From contig NC_088203.1 in assembly GCF_037126465.1 (NCBI RefSeq), positions 99,572,668 to 99,636,667 on the forward strand: a stretch of DNA of 64,000 nucleotides, read 5' to 3'. The translations under genes were made by a program, and so were the position numbers. The notes under the pieces were generated by a model. That model had not been told where the DNA came from, searched no databases, and was given only the letters and a program-made list of their open reading frames with translations. Every line of letters starts with the position of its first letter. The stretch's first letter is position 1. This DNA comes from Ornithodoros turicata. Taxonomy: Eukaryota; Arthropoda; Arachnida; Ixodida; Argasidae. Of this stretch, positions 23,217-34,985 are shown in pieces.

Positions 23217-23929
23217 TTAAGTACATTGCATCGGCTCAGTGAGTCTTAACGCGAGGTCGTCATCAGAATCACATCTTTGGAGGTCGTCAACAGTACGAGG
23301 CCTTATGCGCAAAACTGCGCGGTTTACTGCGATATTCTCGGATAAAAATAATTTCCGTGATCGAAAGACATCCAAGCGTCGCGCAGAAGCAACAACCCCA
23401 TTCTTTGCAGACTGTATGGCTGCCGATCACGGGCGTCACCGTCTTTAAGGTCACGTGCGCCTTGACGTTTGCTGTCACGTACGACCGGTACCTGTCCAGG
23501 ATGCATTGCGTTCGCGCAGCTCGCTTTAGTCTACGGAGCAATGAATTGGATATCACCGCTGTGGTCCCTACCTAATAAAGTACAATCCAAACTATTTCCT
23601 AAGTAACACACATCCTAATATCATTTCTAATAATCCAAGATAGGTCTAGAAGATGGTATCTAACGAAAATGCAGACGTGAGGTTGGTGAGTGCCGCTGGC
23701 GCTGCTATCCCGCTTTGAAAGGTGTGCCTCCTTGTTGAACGAAGTGTTCATGTCAATTTTTTCCTCTGCCGCTTGTTCGTCTGCACCAACCGTTCAACCA
23801 TTCAATTCCCTTCCAATATTACCTGTATCAGTAAATCCATCTGGAGAAAGTAATTACCACTTTAAAGTCATCATGCTCTTCTGGATTTTAGAATGTTAAT
23901 AGCAGATTCCTCAAAGAAACAATAACCTA

Positions 23930-25280
23930 TTCCTCTATTTTTCTAAGAATGCTGTTTCAAACGTCACTGGACCCCTACCCGAGGATTGGAAGATTGCGAA
24001 GGTGGTTCCAGTTTACAAATCTGGTGAAAAGTTTAATCATATTAACTATCGGCCTATCTCCCTCACAAGCACGCCATGCAAGGTACTAGAGCACACAGTG
24101 TTTTCTGACCTTGCTAGCTTTCTGGTCTCTAATTGATACATCTCACCTCTGCAACACAGATTTCGGAAGTCATACTAATGTGAAACTGAGCATTTTTTCA
24201 CTTACTCATTCTTTACGCGTCATCCTCGACTGTCGCTCTCAAGCAGATTGTATCTTTCTAGACTTTTCGAATGCAATTGACAAAATTAACCACCAACTCC
24301 GCTAATTGAGTTCAAAATGTTAAATATTGGTAACAAACTGAATATTTTCTTCTCAACCGCTCTCAGTTTGTCTCGCGATGTGGCTCTCACTCCAGCTCAA
24401 TACCTGCTCAATCTGGTGTACCCCAGGGATCCTTGCATGGCCCCCTCCGCTTCTAATTCATATTAACGATTAATCTAATTTATATTAACGACATGCTCGA
24501 CAGCACAACGTCCTCTCTCCACCTATTCGCTGACGACTGCGTAGTCTTTCAGGAAATCTGACACTTCTGACACCTACCTCTCACAGTCCGACCTTAACAG
24601 CGTTGCCCATTGGTGCAACGAATGACAATGGTTCTGAACACTAATAAATGCAGAGTCATACTTCGTCATAATTCAACTTCACCCAATTATATACTGAACA
24701 ACCCAACTTTATGAAATGTTCAATCTTATAAGTACCTTGGTGTACACATAACCTCTGATCTCAGTTGGAAGAGCCATGTGGACTAGTCGCTAGTAATTCT
24801 TAGCGCTGCCAACATCAATACTTTAATTCGTCCGAAACTGGAATACGCATCTGCCTCCCCCCCCCATTTAGGACCCTGGTTCTTCCACACTAACTACTGC
24901 CATTGAAATGATACAAAGCAATTCTACATGTTTTATGCTATCAAACCACCATTGCACTAGCAGCATCACATCAATGAAATAATCTCTGGGTTTAGCGCCA
25001 CTTCAGATACGGAGGAAAATATCTCGGCTTTGTCTCTTTCATAAAATTTAATAGCACGCCGAACTGAGTACACAATTTATCACTCGCCTCTTTGGCATCT
25101 CGTCCCGCACTGATCATTGTTGTGAAGTTCACATTCCTTCATGTAAGGCTAATTCTTACTTTCATTCATTTTTCCCGCGTACAGAAACTGAGTGGAACCA
25201 CCTTCCACGTAACAAAGTTGAGATAACTAACCCAGACTCATTCCGCAAAGCAGTCTCTAAGCTCCTGTTGTTATAACATT
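23930..25280 (+). mobile_element. CR1/L2-like non-LTR reverse transcriptase remnant
   Basis: The conserved blocks of a CR1-type RT run in order across shifting frames: LPEDWKIAKVVPVYKSGEKF and NYRPISLTS near 23,970-24,065; a cluster including LDFSNAIDKINHQL near 24,260-24,300; GVPQGS at about 24,415; FADD (the YADD active-site block, 'ttcgctgacgac') at about 24,525; YLGVHITSDLSW near 24,733; and a C-terminal WNHLPRN at about 25,190. Stops and frameshifts are frequent, so it is dead. Confidence 0.85.
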
Positions 25281-25368
25281 ATTCTTTGTTATTGTGTTGT
25301 TATTTTCATAGTATTTTTATATGGAAGCGTATACGAAGAGGGGAGTCAAGTCCTGTAGATCACATAAA

Positions 25369-25592
25369 CAAAATACAGAAGCCGACACTGAAGATTTTTG
25401 TTTAAGTTTAATTTGTACAAGAGTTTAATTTGTTGTAATTAATGTAATGTAATTACATTAATGTAATGTAATTAATTTGTTTGTAAGTTTAATTTGTACT
25501 CGTACCTGAGGAAGCGTGGACCTCCACGCGAAAGCTTGTACAAATTAAACTTAAACAAAAATCTTCAGTGTCGGCTTCTGTATTTTGTTTAA
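25369..25592 (+). repeat. Inverted repeat with hammerhead-ribozyme-like core (Penelope-type?)
   Basis: The segments 25,369-25,422 and 25,537-25,592 are near-perfect inverted copies. Between them CTGAGGA (25,506-25,512), a hairpin GCGTGG-ACCT-CCACGC (25,514-25,529) and GAAA (25,530-25,533) follow the hammerhead order CUGANGA - stem II - GAAA. The cleavage triplet and stem I are not convincing, and one extra A precedes stem II. Hammerhead motifs of this minimal type are known in Penelope-like elements. Confidence 0.4.
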
Positions 25593-26573
25593 GTATTTTT
25601 ATATGTGTAATTTTGTGTATTCTTTCACCTCACTTCTCTCTGTAATGCGATTGCGATTGAGAGCTTTAAAATGAAATGAAATGAAATGAAAGCAGACAAA
25701 ACAAATATACTTTGCACTCGGCATGGCACATGGAGCTCAGCGGAAGCCAGCACGATTTGCATTGGATTGGATACCGTGGCGCCGAATGCGCCTGGTGTTT
25801 TTGTGTGGAAGGTTTCGTGGAAAGCCTGTTGCCGAATCCGGCCGAATCCAGAATTTCGATCATGGCGCCTCCTGGAACCGTACTTGGACATTGAGAGAGG
25901 GTCTCGAATCCTTACAACTCCTTTGCTCTCCCCAATTACTCTCTCTCTCAGCTTTTCTTCCAGTCTCTCTTGTCGGGTAGGACCAACACCCCAACGCGAC
26001 TTAAGACAAGGCCTCACAGGGGTGACATCCAATTCATTGCTCCGGAGACGAAAGCGTCCTGGGCGAACGCAATGCATCCTGGACAGGTCCTGGTCGCACG
26101 TCACGGCAAACGTCAAGGCACACGTGATCTTAAACATGGCGGCGTCCGTGATCGGCGGCCAAACGGTTTGTAAAGAATGCGGTTGTTTCTACGCGACGTT
26201 TTGGATGTCTTTCGATCACAGTAGTTATTTTTATCCGATAGTCTCGCAGTAAAACGCGCAGTTTTACAGGTAAGGCCCCGTACACTGTTGACGACTTCCA
26301 AAGATGTGATGACAGCGTGTTGAGACCCACTGGGCCGCGATGCTATGCACTTAAACAAACGAAAAATGGGCTACCATGTTGCGGAAGAAGCACCGCATAT
26401 TTTACGCCGGCAAAATACGTTCACCTCTTGGCGTTATGACGACGGAAATGTGTCGGTAAGCGGCAAAACGACATGACCTCAAACTGACATTTTCTATGAC
26501 GTGCGATCAGGACAAGATGGCAGTTTTGCCAAATGCATCCGCTTGAGGGTAGTTACAACAATGACGGTTTTAT

Positions 26574-27716
26574 GTTACCCCCTGATGTAAGTACCTCAGG
26601 GCCGGTGTCAAGCCTCATGGGCTTTTTGCTGCTCTCCCAACCGCAAGGAAATAAATTGAAATTGAAATTGAAATTGAAGTGCCGAGTATCGTACGGTTTA
26701 AAGTAGGGATGTGCCAACCGAAGCCGCGAATCCTCGAGTTCACGAATCCTAAGCAAAAAAGAAAAAAAAAAAGAAAAAAGCCTAAATCCAAGTGGAATCA
26801 GTTCGGCATGTGGGCGCCATTTTGACATATATCTAAAATGTGTGAGGAAAACGCAGGTAGAACCCCAGCCGTGCCATCTGGGAATGAAACTATGGAATGG
26901 GGAGGTGCAGACGACGGCGGATGGCGTTACCACGCTTTGCTGGTATGCCTTGGCCAGCAACGTGCTTCTCCGAGCCGTGTATGGAGGCTGAATGCGGTAT
27001 GAGTGTGCAGCGGGAGCTCGTGTTGAGGCACACAGAGCGCGGATTCCTCCAGCGCCACCTCTCAAACGTACTGTAAAGCAGCTGGGAAGCTGTTTATACT
27101 GGCTCTGGCGTTTCAAAGCTTATTCCGAAAGAAATCCACTCTGCAAATTTTGTGTGTGACAAAGTATTCTTAATCACTACTGAAATTGCTGTGAAAAGAC
27201 GCGGTGGGACACCTGGTGGGAAGTTATCGCGCATTCGTCGAGCAACAGTGTTACATGTCCCCAACCGTCTATCGCCGAGGTCATGGGCTAAGTAACCCAT
27301 TTCTTTCAAACGAGATAGTTCAAATCCTATGAAGTTATCCTTTGCTCTCTCCATCATTTCCTCTCCCAGCTTTTCTCCTTACGATTGCTATGCTGTCCGT
27401 AGCTGTCACCGCCACTGCAGTCACCACCCACTGCTCTGTCCGCCTCAATAGCTATGATTAGCAGTGTTTCCAAAGCAGCACGGCAGCTCGTCTAATATCC
27501 GCTCTACCTTCGATTAACTGCACACGTAGACCTTGTAACCTGATGACAACGGAACCCCTCTATACTTCACGCAACTCTTAAAATCAAAAGCATCACACTC
27601 CCGATGTGCCAATGTGAGGTGTGGCTGAGGTGAGCTGTAGGACATTTACTCACATGCACGATACAGACAACATATTGTAACGTGGATACATAATTTCTTT
27701 GTAACGAAGGGAGCTA
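26574..27716. other. Intergenic stretch between the inverted structure and gene C
   Basis: Contains a GAAATT-type short tandem repeat at 26,653-26,678, a second GAATCCTCGA-type repeat at 26,727, and from about 27,380 the downstream flank of gene C, which resembles the flank of gene D at about 41,940-42,090 (gctgtccgtagctgtcaccg). A minus-strand open frame at 27,094-27,357 (87 codons, starts MMERAKDNFIGFELSR) matches no family I know. It may be a gene fragment, with low confidence. Confidence 0.45.
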
Positions 27717-29978
27717 TTACCAGAAGGCACATTTGTGCGAGGGATTCATTGGCGAGTCCTTTGGGCAAGAAAAGGTTTCGCTGAAATGTTGTGAATTCAT
27801 AAGAGGCACGTTGCATCTTTCATCCGAAGGCGGATGAGTTTGAGGCGTCGGGTCTGGGAATTCCTTTCCACACCACACTAGACACCCGGAAATATAGAAG
27901 ATCTTGTCCTTCGTCAAACCCTTCACGTTGCCCAGAGTGACATGCGACTTTTCCGAAGCCGCCTTGTATGCCCTCAACAAGGACGTGGTACCCATCGTGT
28001 CTGCTAGATACTCTTGGGGATAATCTTTGTAAGCTCTAGCTTTCGGAGCTTTCTCAATAGTCTCGTTGTGGCAACGAACGATCTCGTCGTACTCCGCAAT
28101 ACTTTCGTTGGTAAACCACGGTTTGAAATGTCCTGCACCGTCATAATTCCTGCCAAACGTGTCGTAGCCGTGCATTACTTCATGTGTCACGAAACGCCCA
28201 AGGGCTCCATAGTTCACCTCTGGAGGAGCACCATTCGCAAACACTGGCGCCAGTAAAACAGCGGCTGATATCGCTATGCGATTCTGCTGCGGCACGTAGA
28301 CGCCGTTGACGAGGAATGTGGGAAAGATGGGTCGCACCTCGATGGGTGAGGAGTCGCTCAGTATTCCGTTCCACTTGCGTTTTGTCCAAAACTTCTGAAC
28401 CTGAAGGTAGTCCTCAATGAAAGTTCCGTTGAGGTCGTTGAGGTCAGGGATGTCTCTAAAGAACGCGTCTATCTTGAAGGCGGAGTTAAATTCCAGCAAG
28501 TAAGCAATATCTTTTCTCAGCAACGAGATTTTCTGCAGAGCTCGACTGCTAGTGGTCTCGTCCAGCCAATATGAAGTCTCGAAGGACTTCTTGACTTCCT
28601 CAACAATTCCGTGAATCATCTCCCCGACGAGATGCAGCCTCGAGGTGTTCACTATGGTAAACAGGAACCCCGAACCTGCAGTGTTCGGGAACCATCCATT
28701 CGTTTGGTCCAGGCACATAGGAAGATCAAAAAGTATAGGCCTGTAGCTATGCAATTGGTGCAACAAGGACGCTTTGTAGAGGTAACGAGCAGTCCTCCAG
28801 GCAAAGAATGTCCTTATTTCATTTGATGTGGCGTTCCGTAATTTGCCGAATAAATTGTGGAAGAAATGAACGTCGTCCACTGCCATGGTGACTTTTACAT
28901 CTTTCGGAAGTCGCGCGTCTGTATTATCCTCCAGGGCCCGACTCCACCGTTCTGAGAGGGTCGTGTCATTGTTCACTAAAAGGCCTAACTTCGACAAGAG
29001 GAACAGAAGGTTCTTGCTTCCTGAGGTTTCGCTGCCAGTGTACTGAACTTGCGACAGATTGGCTAAATTATTCTCCGCTGCAATGATCTCATCTGGGAGA
29101 TCGCGGATGTCTATGGACAGGATTTCCGATAAAATCAGCGTAATCTCATCTTTCCTCGCCTCTCGGTCTTTCCTGACGTCGTCTATTATCGAGTAGTCTC
29201 GTCCCATGGAGAGCACAACATGCTCGTCTTTCACCCTTCGTGCTTTCGCTACGTAAAATATCAGGGTAATGTCGAAAACAAAAATAAATTTCACCATAAC
29301 ATCCAGTTCGTCGAATTTCATGTCACCTGTGAAAGTCATTCCATGTTGCTTTAATAGCTCTCTCAGGGCTTTTGTCGTAGTATCGTTATTAATATCCATG
29401 CAGTGTTGGTAGAGCGCGGCTGCTTTTTGATATCCTGTTTGCCCTGTGCGCGGGACCTTTTCGTCTTGTAAATGTCTGATCACATTTGAGGTGACATTGT
29501 GCTGCAGGACTTGCATATTGAATGTCTTAGTCGGATCATACCAGTGAGATAAAGACGACTGAGCTCCGTTACAGACGTAACTGTAAAAGTTTTCGCAAGG
29601 ATCTTTCCCTGTGTCCATGGACACGTCAATAAGCCAACGCATGTACTGGCAGTCTTCCGTATCACATACTTTGTCAGTGTCTGGATGTTTCGTGGACATT
29701 GTCGCCTTGGTTGTCGTCTCGGGTGTTACAGTCGTTGACGTCGTAAGCCAGTGAGGAGTGTCTTCATAGTCTTCGTAATCGGCATCCGGAAATGGGTATT
29801 TGGGAGGAAGTTTGGGTATCACTACATCTTCAGGGGTGGAGGTGGTGATACCCTTGTGGTCCGGTGTTGATCTCCATTCATGACGTGCAACCCAATAGGT
29901 TGCTCCAAATGCCACCGGAACAAGAATCACGAGGAGTACCCTTCCCAGTAAGACGTAAGAAGTTTCGTCCTCCTTCAC
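27717..29978 (-). CDS. M13 (neprilysin-like) peptidase gene C, last exon
   Basis: The exon runs from the splice acceptor (aatttcag, AG at 29,980-29,979) to TAA, giving 753 codons. It starts VKEDETSY, as in genes D and E. An upstream ATG in the same frame lies in the intron and is not conserved in D/E, so I did not use it. Order: short cytosolic part, membrane helix (LLGRVLLVILVPVAFGATYW), Thr-rich linker, and M13 ectodomain beginning CDTEDCQYMRW. Active site: NGVY (Gly for Ala in NAxY), HEVMH (28,170-28,184), EYLAD (27,999-28,013), HPPSDER, and C-terminal KCAFW. It should be an active membrane endopeptidase. It is convergent with gene B. The flanks on both sides resemble those of D and E, so C is the oldest recognisable gene-bearing copy. 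First exons were not found; they lie above 30,000 on this strand. Confidence 0.88.
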   Translation of the reverse strand: MKEDETSYVLLGRVLLVILVPVAFGATYWVARHEWRSTPDHKGITTSTPEDVVIPKLPPKYPFPDADYEDYEDTPHWLTTSTTVTPETTTKATMSTKHPDTDKVCDTEDCQYMRWLIDVSMDTGKDPCENFYSYVCNGAQSSLSHWYDPTKTFNMQVLQHNVTSNVIRHLQDEKVPRTGQTGYQKAAALYQHCMDINNDTTTKALRELLKQHGMTFTGDMKFDELDVMVKFIFVFDITLIFYVAKARRVKDEHVVLSMGRDYSIIDDVRKDREARKDEITLILSEILSIDIRDLPDEIIAAENNLANLSQVQYTGSETSGSKNLLFLLSKLGLLVNNDTTLSERWSRALEDNTDARLPKDVKVTMAVDDVHFFHNLFGKLRNATSNEIRTFFAWRTARYLYKASLLHQLHSYRPILFDLPMCLDQTNGWFPNTAGSGFLFTIVNTSRLHLVGEMIHGIVEEVKKSFETSYWLDETTSSRALQKISLLRKDIAYLLEFNSAFKIDAFFRDIPDLNDLNGTFIEDYLQVQKFWTKRKWNGILSDSSPIEVRPIFPTFLVNGVYVPQQNRIAISAAVLLAPVFANGAPPEVNYGALGRFVTHEVMHGYDTFGRNYDGAGHFKPWFTNESIAEYDEIVRCHNETIEKAPKARAYKDYPQEYLADTMGTTSLLRAYKAASEKSHVTLGNVKGLTKDKIFYISGCLVWCGKEFPDPTPQTHPPSDERCNVPLMNSQHFSETFSCPKDSPMNPSHKCAFW

Positions 29979-30304
29979 CTGAAATTGGGAAAAATATACT
30001 TTGTTAATGAGAACATAATCAGCATCTGGCCTTGTAAAGTTGAATGTCTTTGCCACATGCGAGGGTGAGCGAAAACCCGGAGCTGTTTCTGTAATTCCGA
30101 TGGAACTCCGACCTATTGAAAGATACGCGGTGAATTTTTTATTATTTATTTTTTCCTCCGTCGGACGTCCCAGCAAGTTTTTGTTTAAACACACACTGCT
30201 CGCACATTTTCATGGTTTAATTTTAGTAGAACGTAGATAATGTACGTGACTTCCGGAATACCATGTATACCGCACCCGATCAACTGGTAAAATTCTGAGC
30301 CGCG

Positions 30305-30529
30305 CACTCTTAGAAATGAACTTCACTGCTACAAGCCAACCACCATCTCGAATGATATCATTATCTGCCCCGATTTGTTGAAAACGGGAGGCGTACGCCT
30401 TTTTTGTGACAATTATTAACAGCATAAGTGTCACAGAAAAGGCGTACGCCTCCCGTTTCCAACAAATCAGGGCAGATAACGATATCATTCGAGGTGATGG
30501 TTGGCTAGTTGCGTGCTATACGGAGAGTG
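30305..30529. mobile_element. Palindromic MITE, subfamily 1, in gene C upstream intron
   Basis: The left end is CACTCTTAGAAATGAACTTC and the right end is shortened to 'ggagagtg'. The flanks (attctgagccgcg / tgcacgctgtcattc) match the uninterrupted 'gattctgagccatgcacgct' at 45,011 and 53,597, so it inserted after the C copy split from D/E. Confidence 0.85.
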
Positions 30530-30639
30530 TGCACGCTGTCATTCATTCCGGTAAATAGGTTAACCTCATGGTAACGGAATCGACGCTTTGTTAACTTTCT
30601 TTTTCTTTTTTTTAATAATTCCGTGTTAGCCCCGCGAAG

Positions 30640-30893
30640 CAACTGTGGCTGTGAGCGGCGTATAGACGTGGACATATGGAGAGAGGACAGCAGGAAGGAG
30701 TGGGGGACAGGGGTGTTAGTATGCGTCCTGGGCCGACTTCAAGGGGAACTGCGCCGACATTCGTCTAGAAAGTCTTCGGAAAACCCGGGGAAAACCTCAG
30801 ACAGCACAGCCAGTGACAGGATTCGAACCCGTGTCACCTCCCAGTCTCGACGTGGAAAGCGATCACTCTAACCACTATGCCACGGGAGCTGGT
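30640..30893 (-). mobile_element. tRNA-derived SINE, copy 4
   Basis: On the minus strand it has an A-box region (CCGTGGCATAGTGGTTAGAG), a B box (reverse of ggattcgaacc near 30,820), and the same body and 3' extension as copy 3 (agaggacagcaggaaggagt, on plus). Confidence 0.78.
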
Positions 30894-31059
30894 GCCCTGT
30901 CAACGCTCGCTAGTATGGCTCTAAAGTGACATCTACACCAACCATGCCTACAAATTTTATTCAATACAGAGCAGAGCAGTGCAGAACGCAGTCTTGGCTC
31001 CTGTGTAACGCAACAAGGCTTGAAGAACTACGCAGAGTGAGTTCACGACGCTACGCTAG

Positions 31060-31600
31060 TTTCACGAAATATGAGCGAAAGTTAGGTTAGGTTAGGTAAG
31101 GTTACAAAATGGTTCATCGCACACCAAAAAAGGACCAACTGTGTAATGTTACCGAGTGGTGTGAGGCGTATTCAAAAATTTTTATTTCGTGCTTAATCGG
31201 TTAGTAAAATTAATTTGTCAGTTTCGCAATTATAAGGATTAAAGCCACAATGTCCGTGGGAAAGTTGTAGCGGGAGATACAACAACATGAAACTTTTTCG
31301 GGTTTGCAAAAGATGGACGCCAGAACTGTCGCAGACGAGCGACCAGCGTCGGATCATGGTGGCGCTCACGAGGTTCCTGTTATTGAACGAGGATTGGTCA
31401 CATTCTGATTCACAATTTGACAGTTTCGCTTGACATTCACATTGACGAATTCACATTCATCCTGACAGTCGCTGATAGAAATTCGTGTTTTCTGTGTTAC
31501 CAGCCATCTGTGCTAACAATATGCAGTCCGTCGGTGTGGTAGGCAATGAAGGCACTCTATTTTTCAGCTTTGGCTCACATTTCGTCGAGATAGCGCACTC
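31060..31600. repeat. Diverged flank shared with 45,230-45,720 and 53,820-54,310
   Basis: Landmarks: 'ggttcatcgcacacc', 'attcaaaaatttttatttcg', 'ttagtaaaattaatttgtca', 'aggattaaagccacaatgtc', 'acaacatgaaactttttcgg'. The order is as in units 1-2, upstream of their M13 genes. It shows that the gene C neighbourhood belongs to the same duplication series. Confidence 0.75.
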
Positions 31601-31820
31601 TTAAAACTGAAGTTCACCGCATGGCACGCTCCAGCTAATCATATTCTAAAATGATATCGTTATCTGCGTGACTTGTTGAACACGGGAAGTGTACGCCATT
31701 TTTGTGACAATTATGAGCAGCATGGGTGTCACAAAAAAACGTGTACACCTCTCATTTTCAACAGGGCAGATGTGGTTTGCTAGGTGCGGGTTTGTGCCGT
31801 GAAGATCATTCTTAAGAGTG
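31596..31820. mobile_element. Palindromic MITE, diverged
   Basis: It starts CACTCTTAAAACTGAAGTTC and ends 'attcttaagagtg'. The centre is mutated (ggcgtacgcc has become gtgtacgcc) and part of the right arm is deleted. Confidence 0.8.
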
Positions 31821-31839
31821 CACGCATGCGGCACCGAAG

Positions 31840-34600
31840 GCAACTATACTTTAATAGGGTAAAACTTACTGATACATTAATTATATGTTTCTGAGAAATA
31901 CAAGATATCACTAGTCATTGAAGGCATCGTCCCTGTGAACTGAATGCATGGGGAGGGGATGGCATGGGCCCTTCGTGCATGACACCGCCGAGTCATGGAG
32001 GAGAGGAAACGTCGGAGAGGCAGTTTCGAACAGATTTCCGTATAGGACCCCTCCGGCGGTTGGTCCTGTCACAACCTCCATTTCTTACAGTCCACCACAT
32101 GGTCATCTCTAAAGCTTCGGTTTAGCAACGCTTAGTTGCTCGCGGTGCTTTCCGTGTTTTTATGCTTTTCCAAAGTCATTTACTCTCAAAATGTGAGCAC
32201 CACTGCGGAAACAACGTTTTTTGTTAACGTGTTCTTACCGCGCTTGCGGCTGTCGTTCAACAGAAAGCAGCTCTGTCAACAAAAAAAAAAAAAAAATAAC
32301 GTTTCATTCGTAAGCGCGCACTTGACCGGTTTGTTTCGTATACCGCTGTCTGTGAGAGAGAACCTTTAACACGTCAGATCTAACCCTTTAAATACCATGC
32401 CAATGATGAAAGAGGGGCCAGAAGAATAACAGCCTCTGTTCGAAATATCGGCGGCTCCTGTCCTTCTTCCGTACTTCTTTACCGGTTCGCTGGATTTCTA
32501 CCCATCTAAGGTCCTGTGAGAGAGTCATCTTGGATCGTTCCTTTGCAAGCTGCCGCTGTGTTACAGCTGCAGATTAATTTTGATTTACTCCACTGTTGTA
32601 ACAGGTTTGATTACTGGTGTGCTTTACCACTTGAGCAACAAACACACAAAATGTGGCCATCGTCACACAAACAACTAGAGTAACTTTAATTGCATGTGAT
32701 CATTTGCATATATTGGTTAAGCGCAAAAGGACTGCAATCAGTTATGTATTGGAAGAGAGGACAACGCGCTGTGTGCTGTTAAGCGAAGGATATAACATCA
32801 ACGATCGTAGAATTCGAGGACAACTTTTTCCCGCAGTTGTGTTTGTCGCCCGTACCTCGAACTAGTGACTCGCATTAATTACACGGACATTTTTGTTTGC
32901 TGCGCGTCTTGAGAGTCATCGATGTTAATGATCGTTAGCCTTCAAGTGAATTGTCTCTTCGGAATTACGACAATGTCTAACCAGATGCACTGCCAACACG
33001 TTGCACACGGCCGCCACCATGAGAAGTCCGAGAACGAGCTCCTGTTCGTGCCGGAAAGACCCATATACACCACGACGAAGAACGAATCGCTTACTCGCTA
33101 AGCATGCGGGATAGCTTGGCACTGACCAAGCGAACATTACTGCTCGTGAGTTGGGAAAAAAAGTTGCCCCGAAATCACCACCCGAATGCGCCATATGTGC
33201 AAGCTTGTCTGACGCTCTGTTTTTCTTGTGCCTTCCCCGTTGCGAAGTAAGCTCAAGAACATGTAATTCATTGGTGGGCAGGGGGACCTTCGCGCTCCAC
33301 CGCGACAGAAATATCTGAGCCGAAACTAATTCATTACTGCAACAAATAACCCGCTTCGGTTGCAGATTTTTCTGTATATGTGTTCACGAGGGTAGTGCCC
33401 ATTTTAATGCCAACAAAATGGTTGTAAACATAAAGTTCTTCGATCCGTGCACCCGTTCGCCAATCATATTACCTTGGGATTAACTGACACATGCTGTCTT
33501 AGTATAGAAAGTATTAAGTTTCTAGCCTTTGCAGAATTTTTACGAAACAACTATGAGAGCAGCACACATGTTTTCTTTTTTTCCTTGGGTTCTTACTTAC
33601 CAGGCGACATTCTCTTGAAGAAGTGTGCATCTACAAGATGACTAATTACCTGAAGCACATTAATTAGCTTTTTAATTAGGGGATTTCAGGCAAAAGCGAG
33701 ATGGCAGATTGGGAGGCTATCTTATAGTTGCGAGCCATTTCACATTTAAAAAATCTTGAAACAGGCACGTGCATTAAAATATCCATCCACCAACGTCGGT
33801 CATTCTCAAGCAAAGGAGTAAAATGGGGAGTAATTCCAGCTTCTAGTCCCCCACACTGCAATTACTCCGCATTTTAGTCCCCTAACTCAGACATTTACTC
33901 TCCAAGACTCCAAACTGTCACTGAGCTCCGCGAATGGTCCTTCGAATGCGACAGTCTACGTAAATTTGTGTCCTTGGTGCATTTGGTGACATAAGGCTGT
34001 ATATAACGCAGCAAACCTAGAAAATTTCCGCACACACACACTAAGAAACAATGAGCGCTTCTTTCTTCGGACATTGTGCCCTATATGTATGTCGCAAGAT
34101 TTTATGTCACCCGACATATCATGGTTGACGATTTGATTCAAAGTATTTTCATGCACGCACACGAATTATGTTATGTTTCTGTTAGAACGGAGCGGGAAAA
34201 GCAGACTCCACTCTGTGACATTCACCTACTCCAGTGGCATTTGCTTCCGGAAGGGTCCATTTTTTTGTGGGCAATGCTTTAGGTCCCCAAGAGGAGTTAA
34301 AATTACCCTTGTTTTTCCATTACATGTGAGAGGCATTACGAGTGCGCGCGAACAGAGAGAACGGCTCGGCGATACTGGCCACTTCTTGACATTGGTGCCA
34401 TAACCGACCGGGCGAAAGCTAAGGTAAGACGAGAACTTAAGACAGTACCGGAACCGGACAGTTTTGTCAACGACCTTTCATCGTTTGACCCCGGACACCA
34501 GATCGCGAGGACAATTCGAGCTCCACGATCGAGGGATGCGACCTCGACAAAGAGTAATCCTTCCGGCGGCTTGGCTATCGATGGCGAAAGACGAAAGCCG
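31840..34600. other. Eroded start of a duplication unit, then unique sequence
   Basis: 31,845-31,945 resembles the unit start at 36,990-37,095 (tagggtaaaacttactgata ... aaatacaagatatcactagt). After that I see no repeat match and no recognised gene. A minus-strand open frame at 32,925-33,194 (89 codons) encodes a hydrophobic segment (LVLGLLMVAAVCNVLAVHLV) flanked by charged residues. It could be a fragment of a membrane protein, but nothing else supports it. A poly-A run lies at 32,280-32,297. Confidence 0.45.
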
Positions 34601-34619
34601 CAGACTGAATCACGCTAGC

Positions 34620-34985
34620 GACCAGTCACGCTAGCGACTCCTGTATTCTAGCGACCCAAACACTTCCGGATTCGTACATCCGTGGTATAAGTGCAGAAAC
34701 TCCCCCATGTCTGTTTTTGTCTGCTTTCGCAACGTTCTTTGTTCTCGCGGCCATTGCTCTTGGTATTGCGTATGGCTGCCCTCCGAGAAGCCCACGACCT
34801 GCATGTTTACACTCGTCTCGCCGGTGTGGCACACAGCTAAAGGCAACGGGACAGGGTCTATGAATGGTATGGACGAGAGGGCGAAGGGTGTGGTACGAAG
34901 TCGAGGGCGCAGAATTCTTCTTCTTCGTCCCACGAGAATGGCCATTAGCCACAAGGGAGATCGGCCAGGGCTATGAGGATGTCCA
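34620..34985 (+). repeat. Diverged copy of the unit segment seen at 40,600-40,925
   Basis: 'ccattgctcttggtattgcg', 'cacgacctgcatgtttacac' and 'tcggccaggg' follow the same order and spacing as at 40,650, 48,520 and 57,140. The right part, with CTTCTTCTT and 'ccattagccacaagggaga', is an inverted LINE 3' tail. Together with 31,845 it suggests an eroded unit without an M13 gene between gene C and unit 1. Confidence 0.65.

Larger units (their letters stand above)
22158..26573. mobile_element. Composite inverted-repeat structure enclosing LINE and other insertions
   Basis: The left arm (22,158-22,384 continuing at 23,221-23,575) and the right arm (26,005-26,573) are inverted copies. Both contain 'gttttgccaaa', 'tctatgacgtgcga', the stretch at 23,239-23,575, and 'agcaatgaattggat'. 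The left arm alone is interrupted by the TTAA-flanked element. The 2.4-kb centre holds the CR1/L2-like remnant and the hammerhead-like segment. Whether the arms are terminal repeats of one element or an inverted duplication cannot be decided here. Confidence 0.6.

Noticed and set aside
30060..30194. ATG-started extension upstream of the gene C exon
   Set aside because: It is intron sequence: genes D and E share the acceptor and the flank but not the open frame.
31083..31105. TTAGG repeats, the arthropod telomere motif
   Set aside because: Only about three imperfect units; too short to be an interstitial telomere.
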